Notes under the pieces: generated by a model
What the model was told of the DNA's origin: nothing
What the model saw: only the letters and a program-made list of their open reading frames with translations
Databases searched by the model: none
Shown: piece after piece, positions 47,848 to 57,984 of the stretch
How positions within the stretch are numbered: the stretch's first letter is position 1
Layout of the letters: the number at the start of each line of letters is the position of its first letter
Program-made: the position numbers and the translations under genes
Source of the DNA: Nitrospinaceae bacterium
Lineage (GTDB): Bacteria; Nitrospinota; Nitrospinia; Nitrospinales; VA-1
Assembly (NCBI GenBank): GCA_029261455.1
Contig: JAJDBH010000116.1
Location: 1-64,000, forward strand
Direction: 5' to 3'
DNA: 64,000 nt

Positions 47848-47863
47848 GACCTAGAATTAGGTC
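47848..47863 (+). promoter_or_regulatory. Perfect inverted repeat GACCTA-GAAT-TAGGTC upstream of histidine kinase
   Basis: Exact 6-bp stem, 4-nt loop, about 40 nt before the start codon. Confidence 0.4.
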
Positions 47864-47903
47864 GCAAGAGTTTGAGAGTTAACTCAGTAAGAGAGGTAAG
47901 GTA

Positions 47904-49124
47904 TTGATTAATATCCCTATCGACCTGCATGCCTTTGTCGAAAGTTTGATGGTTAATGTTTTTATTGCAGATAAGGACTTCAATATCGTTTTTATGAATG
48001 CCTGCGCCAGAAAATCCCTAAAAGCTGTTGAGCCAACTCTTCAGGATGAATTTAAGATAAATATTGACGATATCCTTGGTGAGCCCATTCACCGATTTCA
48101 CAGAGATCCCGGAAAAGTTGAGGCAATTCTGACAAATCCTTCGATGCTTCCTCATCAAGCCGAGTTTGAATTTGGAGGCATTACTTTAAGGTCTGAGATC
48201 AATGCTATTCCAGATAAATCAGGACAGTTGGCAGGCTATGTGGTGAATTGGGTAGATGTTACGGAGAGTACTAGTCTGGAAAGAAACCTGAAGATTAAAC
48301 TGAAGGAATTACACGATGTTAATCAGAAGTTACTAAAGCATACCCGGCAAACAGAACAAGATGAGATAGAGTTGAAAGAGGTCTATGCAGAGCAGCATAA
48401 AATGCATGCCTATCTGAATACTAAATTAGCGGAACTGAAACAAAGTAATCAGGATCTGGAAAGCTTTGCCACCATTGCCTCGCACGATTTAATGGCCCCG
48501 GTTAGAAAAATCATAAACTTTACCGAAACATTGCTTGAAAGTGGCACCCGTTTTACTAAAGAAGATGAATTTATACTGGATAAAGTATTGCGTGCTGGAA
48601 AGAAAATGCACCTGTTGATCGATGATATTTTGGGATACTCCCGGTTAGCAGGTCATTCCGTTACTTTTGACAGGGTTAACCTGAACGATGTCATGTCCGA
48701 AGTTAAGGCTGTTTTGTCGGACCAAATTAGGGCAGTAAACGGTGAGGTTGAGAGTGAGTCGTTACCCATCATCGAAGCCAATAAGGCCCAAATGGTGCAG
48801 TTGTTACAAAACCTGATTTCCAATTCTCTCAAATACCGGAAGGAAAATATTCCTCCTGAGGTGAAAATTTCATCCACTGTGGGAGATGAAGGGTTTATAA
48901 CAATTTGTTTGAAGGATAATGGTATGGGAATCAAGGATGAATATGCAGACCTTGTATTCCAGCCTTTTGAGAGGCTCAACCCCCAGATAGAGGGAGCTGG
49001 TATGGGGCTTGCCATTTGTAAAAAGGTTGTGGTCAGCCACGGAGGAGATATAGCAGTAAAGAGCCTTCCGGGTGAGGGTGGATCTATGTTTAATATTAAA
49101 CTTCCAGAAAGGCATGGCAAATGA
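47904..49124 (+). CDS. PAS-domain sensor histidine kinase
   Basis: PAS N-terminus; SFATIASHDLMAPVRKI H-box; NLISNSLKYRKENIPP N-box; KDNGMGIKDEYADLVFQPFERL; TTG start. Confidence 0.9.
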   Translation: MINIPIDLHAFVESLMVNVFIADKDFNIVFMNACARKSLKAVEPTLQDEFKINIDDILGEPIHRFHRDPGKVEAILTNPSMLPHQAEFEFGGITLRSEINAIPDKSGQLAGYVVNWVDVTESTSLERNLKIKLKELHDVNQKLLKHTRQTEQDEIELKEVYAEQHKMHAYLNTKLAELKQSNQDLESFATIASHDLMAPVRKIINFTETLLESGTRFTKEDEFILDKVLRAGKKMHLLIDDILGYSRLAGHSVTFDRVNLNDVMSEVKAVLSDQIRAVNGEVESESLPIIEANKAQMVQLLQNLISNSLKYRKENIPPEVKISSTVGDEGFITICLKDNGMGIKDEYADLVFQPFERLNPQIEGAGMGLAICKKVVVSHGGDIAVKSLPGEGGSMFNIKLPERHGK

Positions 49125-49576
49125 CTAAATCGGTTAAAAGCCTTAAAGACAGGGTGACGGTATTGGTGGTGGAGGATGATGCCGACGATTTCAGTTTATT
49201 GGAAGGCACGGTGAAAAACTGTTGTGATAAAGCTTTAATACACTGGGTACAGGATGGTGATAAAGCGATAGACTATTTGTTCCAGAAGGGGGAATACCAG
49301 GATGTAACTCTATACCCTGAGCCGGGTCTGATTTTTCTGGATATCAGAGTTCCCAAGAAAAACGGATTAGAGATTGCCAAAATCATCAAGAATGACCCAC
49401 GTTTGAAAAAGGTTCCGACAATCATGTTGACCACCTCTTCTTCCTCCTCAGATGTTTTACTTGCTTATGAAAATGGAGCTAACAGCTACTTCAAAAAACC
49501 AGAAGGTTCTGAAGAAATGGAACAATTTAAAAAAGCCATCAGCCTTTTCTGGTCCTCGGTCCTGCTTTATCCCTAG
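49121..49576 (+). CDS. Rcp1-like single-domain response regulator
   Basis: VLVVEDDADDFSLLEGTV; LIFLDIRVPKKNGLEI; TIMLTTSSSSSDVLLAYENGANSYFKKP. Confidence 0.92.
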   Translation: MTKSVKSLKDRVTVLVVEDDADDFSLLEGTVKNCCDKALIHWVQDGDKAIDYLFQKGEYQDVTLYPEPGLIFLDIRVPKKNGLEIAKIIKNDPRLKKVPTIMLTTSSSSSDVLLAYENGANSYFKKPEGSEEMEQFKKAISLFWSSVLLYP

Positions 49577-49815
49577 AGAAAGTTTTGGCAGGCTCACCAC
49601 AAATTTAAGTGATGTTACCTTCTCCTTTGGCAAATGCAGGTTATTTTTCGCCTAATCCCTTGACGATATTTAGATGAGACTTGAATCAGATTCCTGAGCA
49701 GGATACTATGTATCTCAATAAAATTAGGCTAGTCCAATTCTCTATAATAGTTTTTAAATAACCTGCTTGCAGATCCCCAATAATTTGTGAATTAGACACG
49801 GGATACCAGGACTTT

Positions 49816-50196
49816 TTGATGACAAAAATCCTTCTTGTTGAAGATAATGAAATGAACCGAGACATGCTGTCTCGGCGTTTGGCGCGCAAGGGCTTTGAAG
49901 TCCTCATTGCTGTGGATGGGCTGGAGGGAGTGAACATGGCCCGCTCGGAATCGCCTGACTTGATTCTCATGGATATGAGTCTGCCTGTGATGGATGGATG
50001 GGAAGCCGTCCGCACATTGAAAGATGATCCTGAAACCCAGGCCATCCCAGTTTTAGGTCTTTCGGCGCACGCCATGACTCCAGACCGGGATAAGGCTATC
50101 AATGCGGGTTGTGATGACTACGATACCAAGCCGGTAGATATCAAACGCTTGTTAGGGAAAATTCAAGCTTTGTTAGGTCAAGATGATGCCGGCTGA
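49816..50196 (+). CDS. Single-domain response regulator (CheY/DivK-like)
   Basis: ILLVEDNEMNRDMLSRRL; LILMDMSLPVMDGWEAVR; VLGLSAHAMTPDRDKAINAGCDDYDTKPVD. Confidence 0.93.
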   Translation: MMTKILLVEDNEMNRDMLSRRLARKGFEVLIAVDGLEGVNMARSESPDLILMDMSLPVMDGWEAVRTLKDDPETQAIPVLGLSAHAMTPDRDKAINAGCDDYDTKPVDIKRLLGKIQALLGQDDAG

Positions 50197-50545
50197 GCAG
50201 GAACCTGTTTTGAATAAGCAGGCCGCTTTAGAGCTTTGCGATGATGATGAAGAGCTTTTTCTCGAAATTGTAGAGGCTTATTTTGAAGATGCCACCGAGC
50301 ATTCTCGGCAACTTCTTTATGCTCTGGAGGCAGGGGATGCCCACGAGGTGGAAGAAAGGGCGCATGCGCTAAAAGGAGCGTCCGCTAATATTTGTGCAGG
50401 ACCGGTCCAAGAGGCCGCGCTCCAATTGGAACGGGCTGGTCGAAACAAAGACCTGACCCAGGCTCCCCAGCTTTATAAAGTATTCAAAACAGAATTCAAG
50501 CGGTTGATGGAATATCTCAAGTCCCTGCTTTCAGGGGGCGGATGA
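50183..50545 (+). CDS. Hpt-domain phosphotransfer protein
   Basis: EVEERAHALKGASANICAGPVQEAALQLE contains the phospho-His AHALKG motif; overlaps the upstream receiver gene. Confidence 0.88.
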   Translation: MMPAEQEPVLNKQAALELCDDDEELFLEIVEAYFEDATEHSRQLLYALEAGDAHEVEERAHALKGASANICAGPVQEAALQLERAGRNKDLTQAPQLYKVFKTEFKRLMEYLKSLLSGGG

Positions 50546-50676
50546 AGCTTTTTCCTTTGATTTTTCCTGCTGTAACTTGACAACTTGGAAGGAATACAGT
50601 ATAAAATTCAATTCACTATTATTTGTCGCCCATTATTGGGGACGAGTTTTCAACGCTCAATATAAAGGAGCAGTTT

Positions 50677-50940
50677 TTGGCTAATCATAAATCTGCATTG
50701 AAGCGCAACCGGCAGAACCCGAAAAAAAATGAAAGAAATAAAGGCTTCCGTACTTTGGTCAGGACGTTATCTAAAAAAGTACGAACTGAAGCTGAGGCAG
50801 GTAACAAAGAGCAGGCCGAAAAAGAATTAAAGGCCGCTGTGAAAATCATTGCCAAGGTTGGTGGTAAAGGTATTCTCCACGCTCGGGCCGCATCCCGAAA
50901 AATTTCCGGTCTCACCCGGTTGGTCAACCGTACTGCTTAA
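50677..50940 (+). CDS. rpsT: 30S ribosomal protein S20
   Basis: ANHKSALKRNRQNPKKNERNKGFRTLVRTLSKKVR; AARKISGLTRLVN; TTG start after AAAGGAG. Confidence 0.93.
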   Translation: MANHKSALKRNRQNPKKNERNKGFRTLVRTLSKKVRTEAEAGNKEQAEKELKAAVKIIAKVGGKGILHARAASRKISGLTRLVNRTA

Positions 50941-50976
50941 CCATTTGATCAATCTCCCCCGCTCAAATCAAAAGCT

Positions 50977-51972
50977 CTAGTGGCAGAGGTTAAGGATAAG
51001 GCTTTGCATCACTGCTAAGGGGTCTTGCGAAGTGGACTTCAAACTTCTGTCGGCTTTGACCAATTCCAAATATCCTGTGCGTAGTTGTTGTGTGCTGAAC
51101 CGGCGAGTATGTTGCAAGGCTTTGTCGACTACATAAGGGTTGGCTCCCATGGCTTTTGCAATCTGACCTGATGGCAGGTTTTTTCCCTGAAAATGTTTTA
51201 CCTCCCAGATCATTCGAAACTGCCAGGCAATAGTGCCCAGAATTTTTATGGGTTCTTCCCCGTGGTCAATTTGGTTGTTGAGAAGGCGGAGTGCTGCTTC
51301 CGGATTTTTTGTTTTTAACGCATCGGTAAGAGCAAAAACATTTTCCATTTTACTTTCCCCCACCACTTCAGCGACATCCTTTTCTGAGATAGATTTGTTT
51401 GCTCCGGCATAGAGGAGTGTTTTTTCTAATTCTTTTGCCAGAATTCCCGGACGAGCCCCCACTCTATTTACCAGAAAACGTGCCGCATCAGAGGATAGCG
51501 AATAATTGCTTTCTTCAGCACGTTTCCGAAGCCAGTTTGTCAGTTCATTTTCTTTGGGGGCTTCGCAGGCAACTGCGTTTTTTAACCCTGTCAGTGTTTT
51601 AAATATTTTTCTTTTGCGGTCCACCTTGTTGGAGGCAATGACCAAACAAGCTTCAGGAATAGGGGACTGTGCATAGTCAATGAGAGCTTGAGCCTCCTTG
51701 TCTTGAGGAATGGCTTCTTGCAGGTTGCGCACTATCACCAGTTTTACTCCACCCAGAAAAGACAGGGTTTTTACAGACCCCAGCCAGTGGTTCACCGTGC
51801 TTTCACGGGCATCGAAGTTTTCCAGATTGAAATCCCGGTTATCATCGGTGATCACTTGTTGAATCAAAGCTTGAATGATTTCAGCCTGGTAAAAAATTTC
51901 AGGACCGTAGAGAAAATAGAAAGGTTCTATTTGGCCTTTGGAAATTTTCTGAATTAAATTGTCAGGGGTCAC
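50977..51972 (-). CDS. holA: DNA polymerase III subunit delta
   Basis: FLYGPEIFYQAEIIQALI; LVIVRNLQEAIPQDKEAQALIDYAQSP; adjacent to lptE and leuS. Confidence 0.88.
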   Translation of the reverse strand: MTPDNLIQKISKGQIEPFYFLYGPEIFYQAEIIQALIQQVITDDNRDFNLENFDARESTVNHWLGSVKTLSFLGGVKLVIVRNLQEAIPQDKEAQALIDYAQSPIPEACLVIASNKVDRKRKIFKTLTGLKNAVACEAPKENELTNWLRKRAEESNYSLSSDAARFLVNRVGARPGILAKELEKTLLYAGANKSISEKDVAEVVGESKMENVFALTDALKTKNPEAALRLLNNQIDHGEEPIKILGTIAWQFRMIWEVKHFQGKNLPSGQIAKAMGANPYVVDKALQHTRRFSTQQLRTGYLELVKADRSLKSTSQDPLAVMQSLILNLCH

Positions 51973-51986
51973 GATGGAGTAAAAAG

Positions 51987-52499
51987 TTAAAACTGGTTAA
52001 TGAGCAGGCTCACTAATCGGTTGCCCAGTACTCGATAAGCCTCTTCTAGGGCAGCTAACCGGGCCGACTCGTTGTTAACAATATCTGTACTGGCTGTGTA
52101 GTTCCATTCGGTTTTTAAATTTTGTTTCAGGTAGGGTTTGTTGTTCACTTTGTCGATCACTTCAACATCCACCCCCAAGACTATAATATAACCCGTGGCA
52201 AAATTGTCGGAAGTGAACGAGACAGTCTTCAATTCATAGTAAAGTAAGTTTCCCTTCATCACCATGTCGGCCTGACCCTTCCGGACAATCTTTACTCTTC
52301 CATCCGTAATGTAGGAATCAATAATGGCACTTGTTAATTCCCGATGAATTTCCGGTTGGGAAGAGCTATTGGTGAACACGGGTATGGAAAGAGTTTTTAA
52401 ATGATCCGGTAGGGTAGAACCTGTCCCTATAAGATGATACCCACACCCATTGAGGAGTAAAGAGATCAATAGCCATAATTTGAAAGACAAAATTTTCAT
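51987..52499 (-). CDS. lptE: LPS assembly lipoprotein LptE-like
   Basis: Lipobox LLLNGCGYHLIGTGSTLPDHLKTLSIPVFTN; between leuS and holA. Confidence 0.85.
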   Translation of the reverse strand: MKILSFKLWLLISLLLNGCGYHLIGTGSTLPDHLKTLSIPVFTNSSSQPEIHRELTSAIIDSYITDGRVKIVRKGQADMVMKGNLLYYELKTVSFTSDNFATGYIIVLGVDVEVIDKVNNKPYLKQNLKTEWNYTASTDIVNNESARLAALEEAYRVLGNRLVSLLINQF

Positions 52500-55003
52500 T
52501 GGATAACGATGTTCACAAGTTTTTTGGGGATGACGATAACTTTTTTGATTTCTTTACCCTGAGTCCACTCCTGGATTTTAGGATCCTCCAGAGACCGGGT
52601 TTTTAACTCGTCTTCGCTTATGTTAGATGCAACCGAAATTTTCTGTCTCACCTTACCATTGACTTGGAGGACGATCAATATTTCATCAGTTTGCGTCAAA
52701 GCCTCGTTATATTGGGGCCAAGTCCACTGGCCGAGAGTTTTAGTGAGTCCCATTTCAGACGCCATCTCCTCGGCAATGTGCGGAGCGAAAGGTGATAATG
52801 TCAGGATTAATGTTTCCAGAGCTTCCCGCATGGCCATTCGCGCTGATTCATCTCGGTTGTTTTCCCACCATTCCTTGAAGCTGAAGAGATGGTTGACCAG
52901 TTCCATAATCGCGGCAATGGCCGTATTGAATTGTACTCTTGTTTCAATGTCATCGGTCACTCGTCGGATGGTGATATGAGTCATTCTCCGAAGAGCTTTA
53001 ATTTCTGGAATCGTGGTTGTGAAAGACTCATCCGGTAATGTCACTGTTTTGGTTTCTTCGGTGAATTCGCTAAAAATGCGCCACACTCTTTTTAAAAACC
53101 GCGAGCACCCTTCCACGCCTTGATCGCTCCACTCCAGATCTTTCACAGGTGGGGCAGCAAAGAGAATAAAGATTCGGGCCGTGTCGGCACCGTAGTTGTT
53201 GATGATTTCGTCAGGGTCCACGACATTACCCTTAGACTTGGACATCTTTGCTCCATCCTTAATCACCATTCCTTGTGTCAGCAGGTGATCAAAAGGCTCG
53301 AGTGCTTGAGTCAAACCAAGATCGTTCAGCACCAGATTGAAGAATCGGGAATAAAGTAGATGCAATATGGCGTGCTCAATACCACCAACATATTGATCGA
53401 CCGGCATCCAGTAATTGCTATTCTCCTTACTGAAGGGGGCTTCTTCCATTCGAGGTGATGTGTAGCGATCAAAATACCAGGAAGAGCAAAGAAAAGTATC
53501 GAGCGTGTCGGTATCACGTCGGGCATCGGCTCCGCATTTCGGGCAGGATGCTTTATAGAAAGACTCCAAGGTGTGCAAAGGAGACTGACCGTTTTCCCCC
53601 AATTGGGCGTCGAGAGGCAATTCGACCGGCAATTGACTTTCAGGGACGGGTACGATTCCGCAATTTGAACAATGGATGACGGGAATAGGCGTTCCCCAAT
53701 AACGTTGCCGGGAGACTCCCCAATCGCGAAGCCGGTAATTGATCGTAGCTTTTCCGATGCCTTCTTTTTCCAGATGCTGGCAAACTGCTTTGCGGGCTTC
53801 CTGACCGATTAGTCCATCGAAAGAAGCGGAATTTACCATTGCACCATCCGCTGTGAATGCTTGAGTGTCTGCATCAACCGGACCGGATTCAGGGTGGATG
53901 ACCACTCGGACAGGTAAATCATATTTGCGGGCAAAATCGAGATCCCGCTGATCGTGAGCGGGCACAGACATGATCGCGCCGGTTCCATATTCCATGAGTA
54001 CAAAGTTGGCCGTCCATACTGGAATGGATTCTCCAGTCAAGGGGTTCACGGCATAAGCACCGGTGAATACACCTTCTTTTTCGCCGCCCTCACTGGTTCG
54101 GGCTATGGTGTCTTGTACTTTTACTTTTTTCACAAAAGCGTCAATAGCTTTTTCTTGTTCGGTTCCGCGTGAAAGTTTCTCGGTGAGTGGGTGTTCGGGA
54201 GCCAGCACCATGAACATGGCTCCATATAAGGTGTCGGGGCGGGTGGTAAACACCTTAATAACTTCGTCACTTTGCTGGACTTTAAAGTCCACTTCAGCGC
54301 CAAAACTTTTGCCAATCCAATTGGTTTGCATGGTCAGCACTTGTTCCGGCCATTTTCCCGCAAGGGATTTACAACCTTCCAAGAGTCGGTCAGCATAGTC
54401 GGTGATTTTGAAGAACCATCCTTCTTGCTGTTTTTGCAGGACTTCGTTATCGCATCTCCAACAACAGCCATCGACAACCTGTTCGTTGGCGAGCACTGTT
54501 TGGCAGTCTTCACACCAGTTGATGGTCGAGTTTTTTCGGTAGGCGATGCCTTTTTCCAGGAACTTTAGAAAAAACCATTGATTCCATTTATAATAGCCGG
54601 GGTGGCAAGTTGCGATTTCTCGGTCCCAGTCGTAGCTGAGTCCCAACGCCTTAATCTGCTTGCGCATGGTGCGAATATTTTCAAACGTCCATTCTGCGGG
54701 ATGGGTCTTGTTTTTAATGGCGGCGTTCTCAGCCGGCATTCCAAATGCGTCCCAACCCAGCGGATGCAGTACGTTATAGCCTTGCATGCGTTTGAATCGG
54801 GCCAGCGCATCACCGATGGTATAGTTGCGCACATGACCCATGTGGATTCTTCCAGATGGATAAGGAAACATTTCCAGTAGATAATATTTTTCTTTGGAAG
54901 AGTCTAACTCGACTTTAAACGACTTATTTTCTTCCCAGTAAGCCTGCCATTTGGCTTCGATGGAATTGGGTTCGTAGGGGTTCATAGGTTGAGCATTATC
55001 CAT
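52496..55003 (-). CDS. leuS: Leucyl-tRNA synthetase
   Basis: EMFPYPSGRIHMGHVRNYTIGDALAR; KMSKSKGNVVDPDEIINNYGADTARIFILF. Confidence 0.98.
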   Translation of the reverse strand: MDNAQPMNPYEPNSIEAKWQAYWEENKSFKVELDSSKEKYYLLEMFPYPSGRIHMGHVRNYTIGDALARFKRMQGYNVLHPLGWDAFGMPAENAAIKNKTHPAEWTFENIRTMRKQIKALGLSYDWDREIATCHPGYYKWNQWFFLKFLEKGIAYRKNSTINWCEDCQTVLANEQVVDGCCWRCDNEVLQKQQEGWFFKITDYADRLLEGCKSLAGKWPEQVLTMQTNWIGKSFGAEVDFKVQQSDEVIKVFTTRPDTLYGAMFMVLAPEHPLTEKLSRGTEQEKAIDAFVKKVKVQDTIARTSEGGEKEGVFTGAYAVNPLTGESIPVWTANFVLMEYGTGAIMSVPAHDQRDLDFARKYDLPVRVVIHPESGPVDADTQAFTADGAMVNSASFDGLIGQEARKAVCQHLEKEGIGKATINYRLRDWGVSRQRYWGTPIPVIHCSNCGIVPVPESQLPVELPLDAQLGENGQSPLHTLESFYKASCPKCGADARRDTDTLDTFLCSSWYFDRYTSPRMEEAPFSKENSNYWMPVDQYVGGIEHAILHLLYSRFFNLVLNDLGLTQALEPFDHLLTQGMVIKDGAKMSKSKGNVVDPDEIINNYGADTARIFILFAAPPVKDLEWSDQGVEGCSRFLKRVWRIFSEFTEETKTVTLPDESFTTTIPEIKALRRMTHITIRRVTDDIETRVQFNTAIAAIMELVNHLFSFKEWWENNRDESARMAMREALETLILTLSPFAPHIAEEMASEMGLTKTLGQWTWPQYNEALTQTDEILIVLQVNGKVRQKISVASNISEDELKTRSLEDPKIQEWTQGKEIKKVIVIPKKLVNIVIQ

Positions 55004-55104
55004 AGAAAAAGGTTAAATCAAATTAAAGAGTACAAATTTTAACATAAAGCCGATGACAAAACATTTGCTAGTAAACCATTACACGTTGGCTAAAGCCTAA
55101 TGAT

Positions 55105-56526
55105 ATGACAGAACTTTCGGGAACTATTGCGATTGTTTTCACTTTTTATGTGCTGGCCATGCTGGGTATAGGAGTGTGGACATCTCGGGTGACCCGTTCA
55201 CCTTTGGATTTTTTTCTCGCTGACCGGTCGTTGAAGGCCTGGGTGACGGCTATTTCTTCTACTGCAAGTTCCGAAAGCGCATGGGCCGTGTTGGGGACCG
55301 TGGGCTTGGCTTATAAGGAAGGTTTGTCTGCAATATGGTTTCTGCCCGGTTGCCTATTGGGCTATCTGGTTAATTGGTTATTCATTGCCGAGCGACTGCG
55401 CAAACATTCTGAAGAGAATCAGGCCATCACCTTACCAGATTATTTTGAAAACCATTTTGGTGACAAGAGTCATGTCTTGCGTATGATTTCGGTGGTGATT
55501 ATTTTTTCCTGCATGATGGCTTATGTAGCGGCACAGTTTACGGCCATCGGAAAAACTTTCGACGCTATTTTTGGCATTCCTCATATTATTAGTATTTCTG
55601 TGGGCGGGGCGATTGTGCTCGTTTATACCATGATGGGCGGAGTGCGCGCTGTAGCCTGGACCGACTTTGCGCAAGGAATCATTATGGTGTTGGGACTGGT
55701 TATTCTTTCGCTGGTGGCTCTGACCAGTTTGGGTGGTTTTTCGGGAATGATAGCGGAAGTGGGAAAAGTATCTCCTGAAACATTACAGTGGATGGGAGGA
55801 AAATCCACAGCGGTTTTTTTTGGTTCTACGGTGGGTTTGTTGGGGATTGGACTTGGCTACCCCGGCCAACCGCATGTCGTTACCCGATACATGGCGGCGA
55901 AAAATACAGAGACCATTGAAAAAGGAACATGGATTGCTTTAGGCTGGGGGCTGATGGTTTATTCTTCTTCCATTCTGTTGGGCATTTGTGGGCAGGCTCT
56001 TTTTCCGGGTCTGGAAGACCCCGAACACCTGTTCCCCAAAGCGGCGGAACAATTATTGCCGACCTTGTTGACGGCGGTGGTTCTGACAGGAGTGTTGGCT
56101 GCCATCATGTCCACGGTGTCGGCACAGATTCTGGTTGCCGCCTCGGCAGTGGCTCATGATGTCTATTCCAAAATGCTTAAGAAAACTTTATCGCATGAGA
56201 CGATTCTCAGGGTCAGCCGGATAACGGTGTTGGTGCTGGGGCTGGGGGCTATGTTTATTGCTCTGGGAGAAACACGGGTGATTTTCTGGTTCGTGTTATT
56301 TGCCTGGTCGGGACTGGGAGCAAGTTTTGGTCCACTGATTTTGTTCACTCTGTATTCGAAAGATATAACCCGGCAGGGAGCCATAGCAGGAATGCTGACC
56401 GGATTTTTAACAACTCTGATCTGGAAAGTTACAGGACTGTCAGATACCTTGGTTTATGAACTGGTTCCGGCTTTTTTTGTCGCCACCCTGTCCATTTATT
56501 TTGTCAGCAAAATAACTTCTAAATGA
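55105..56526 (+). CDS. putP: Sodium:solute symporter, PutP-like
   Basis: SSS-family multi-TM; STASSESAWAVLGTVGLAYKEG; GYPGQPHVVTRYMAAKN; ILVAASAVAHDVYSK. Confidence 0.88.
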   Translation: MTELSGTIAIVFTFYVLAMLGIGVWTSRVTRSPLDFFLADRSLKAWVTAISSTASSESAWAVLGTVGLAYKEGLSAIWFLPGCLLGYLVNWLFIAERLRKHSEENQAITLPDYFENHFGDKSHVLRMISVVIIFSCMMAYVAAQFTAIGKTFDAIFGIPHIISISVGGAIVLVYTMMGGVRAVAWTDFAQGIIMVLGLVILSLVALTSLGGFSGMIAEVGKVSPETLQWMGGKSTAVFFGSTVGLLGIGLGYPGQPHVVTRYMAAKNTETIEKGTWIALGWGLMVYSSSILLGICGQALFPGLEDPEHLFPKAAEQLLPTLLTAVVLTGVLAAIMSTVSAQILVAASAVAHDVYSKMLKKTLSHETILRVSRITVLVLGLGAMFIALGETRVIFWFVLFAWSGLGASFGPLILFTLYSKDITRQGAIAGMLTGFLTTLIWKVTGLSDTLVYELVPAFFVATLSIYFVSKITSK

Positions 56527-56571
56527 TCATCTAGGTGATACGTTCAAATTGATTCTCGTGACTGACTGGCA

Positions 56572-57822
56572 TTAAGTTTTTTTAGCAAGTGGCAATTCGA
56601 CATAAAAATGGCTCCCTTCACCTGGCTTGCTGCTCAGGCCGATAGTTCCTCCCATCAATTCGATCAACTCCTTGGTTACCGTGAGGCCGATGCCTGTCCC
56701 ATCTACATCCGAATATTCTTTTCCTAATCGAACAAAAGGCTCAAATAGTTTGGTCTGGTCTTCAGCGGTTATTCCAAGACCGGTATCTATAACATCGACC
56801 TGAATGCTTTCTCGATTTAATGGTTTGCAAGCCACAGTGACGGAACCATCTTTGCGGTTATATTTGATGGCATTGGAGACAAGATTATAAAGAATCTGCC
56901 GCAAGCGCAGTTTATCAGCCCAGGCTGTCATGTTGATGGAAGAGTCCAACACTATGGACAGATGTATTTCGTATTCCTCAGCTATGGGTTGTAAGATAGC
57001 TTTCATTTCCTTTATCAAGGTGAAGACATTTACAGGCTCAAGGTTTAGGGTCATATTTCCCGATTCCACCTTGGCAAGATCGAGAACTTCACTGATGAGT
57101 TCGAGAAGGTGATTTCCAGCAGTTAAGATATGATCAAGTTGTTCTTGTTGAAGCGGGGTTAAATTATTTTCAGTATCTATTTTTAATAATTGCGTAAAAC
57201 CCAGCACGGCGTTCATGGGGGTTCTCAACTCATGGCTCATTTTTGCGAGAAAATCAGACTTGGCGTGGTTCGCCTTTTCAGCCTCGTCTTTGGCATGTAG
57301 CAAAGCTTCCTCGGCTTTTTTCTTCTCGGTAATATTTTGCGCATAAACGTTCACGCAGTCTTTGTCTTGAACATGGTTGATAACGAAAGAATAAAACTGG
57401 CCTGAAACCCGGCATTCCACTTCCAGGGATTTTTGAAGCTCAAAGACACATGAGATATTCTTAGAAAACATTTCAGGGAGGACTCGGCCCACTCCCGTTT
57501 CCCATTTATCCAGTATGTATTTGCTGGCTAGGTTTGCATAAAGAATTTTGCCTTCTCCGGAGATCCTGAAAATCGGATTGGGATTTTCGTTGGGAAAGCT
57601 AGTCAGGTTTTGATTCTGCTTTTCCAGTTTTTCCAACACAGCAATTTCTTTCAGAAGTTGGTGATTATACTCTTCCAGTTCTCTAGTGCGAATCCTCACC
57701 TGTTTTTCTAAATCTTCATGTATTGATATTAGAGCTTCTTCTCCAATGTTGTGGCCAGAAGGAAATATTTTTTTAAAGTCTTCGAAATCTTGCATAGTCG
57801 TTTTAATTTTGGTGGAGAACAT
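56572..57822 (-). CDS. PAS-containing cytoplasmic sensor histidine kinase
   Basis: AKMSHELRTPMNAVLGFTQLL; NLVSNAIKYNRKDGSV; DTGLGITAEDQTKLFEPF; GTGIGLTVTKELIELMGG. Confidence 0.93.
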   Translation of the reverse strand: MFSTKIKTTMQDFEDFKKIFPSGHNIGEEALISIHEDLEKQVRIRTRELEEYNHQLLKEIAVLEKLEKQNQNLTSFPNENPNPIFRISGEGKILYANLASKYILDKWETGVGRVLPEMFSKNISCVFELQKSLEVECRVSGQFYSFVINHVQDKDCVNVYAQNITEKKKAEEALLHAKDEAEKANHAKSDFLAKMSHELRTPMNAVLGFTQLLKIDTENNLTPLQQEQLDHILTAGNHLLELISEVLDLAKVESGNMTLNLEPVNVFTLIKEMKAILQPIAEEYEIHLSIVLDSSINMTAWADKLRLRQILYNLVSNAIKYNRKDGSVTVACKPLNRESIQVDVIDTGLGITAEDQTKLFEPFVRLGKEYSDVDGTGIGLTVTKELIELMGGTIGLSSKPGEGSHFYVELPLAKKT

Positions 57823-57984
57823 AACTCGTAATCAAATTATAGTGAGACCTTAAAGAGGCATCCCTATATTAGGGTAAAGTATGTGCTTTCATTATTCTAG
57901 TAAACGTACAGAGATAGGACGGAATTCCAAAAATTTAAAATAATGAAAGCTATTTGTAAATAATAATAGGCAAACGCGGTGGGT

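Noticed and set aside
48653-49120. 155-aa minus-strand ORF opposite the histidine kinase
   Set aside because: Overlaps the conserved HATPase domain on the other strand.
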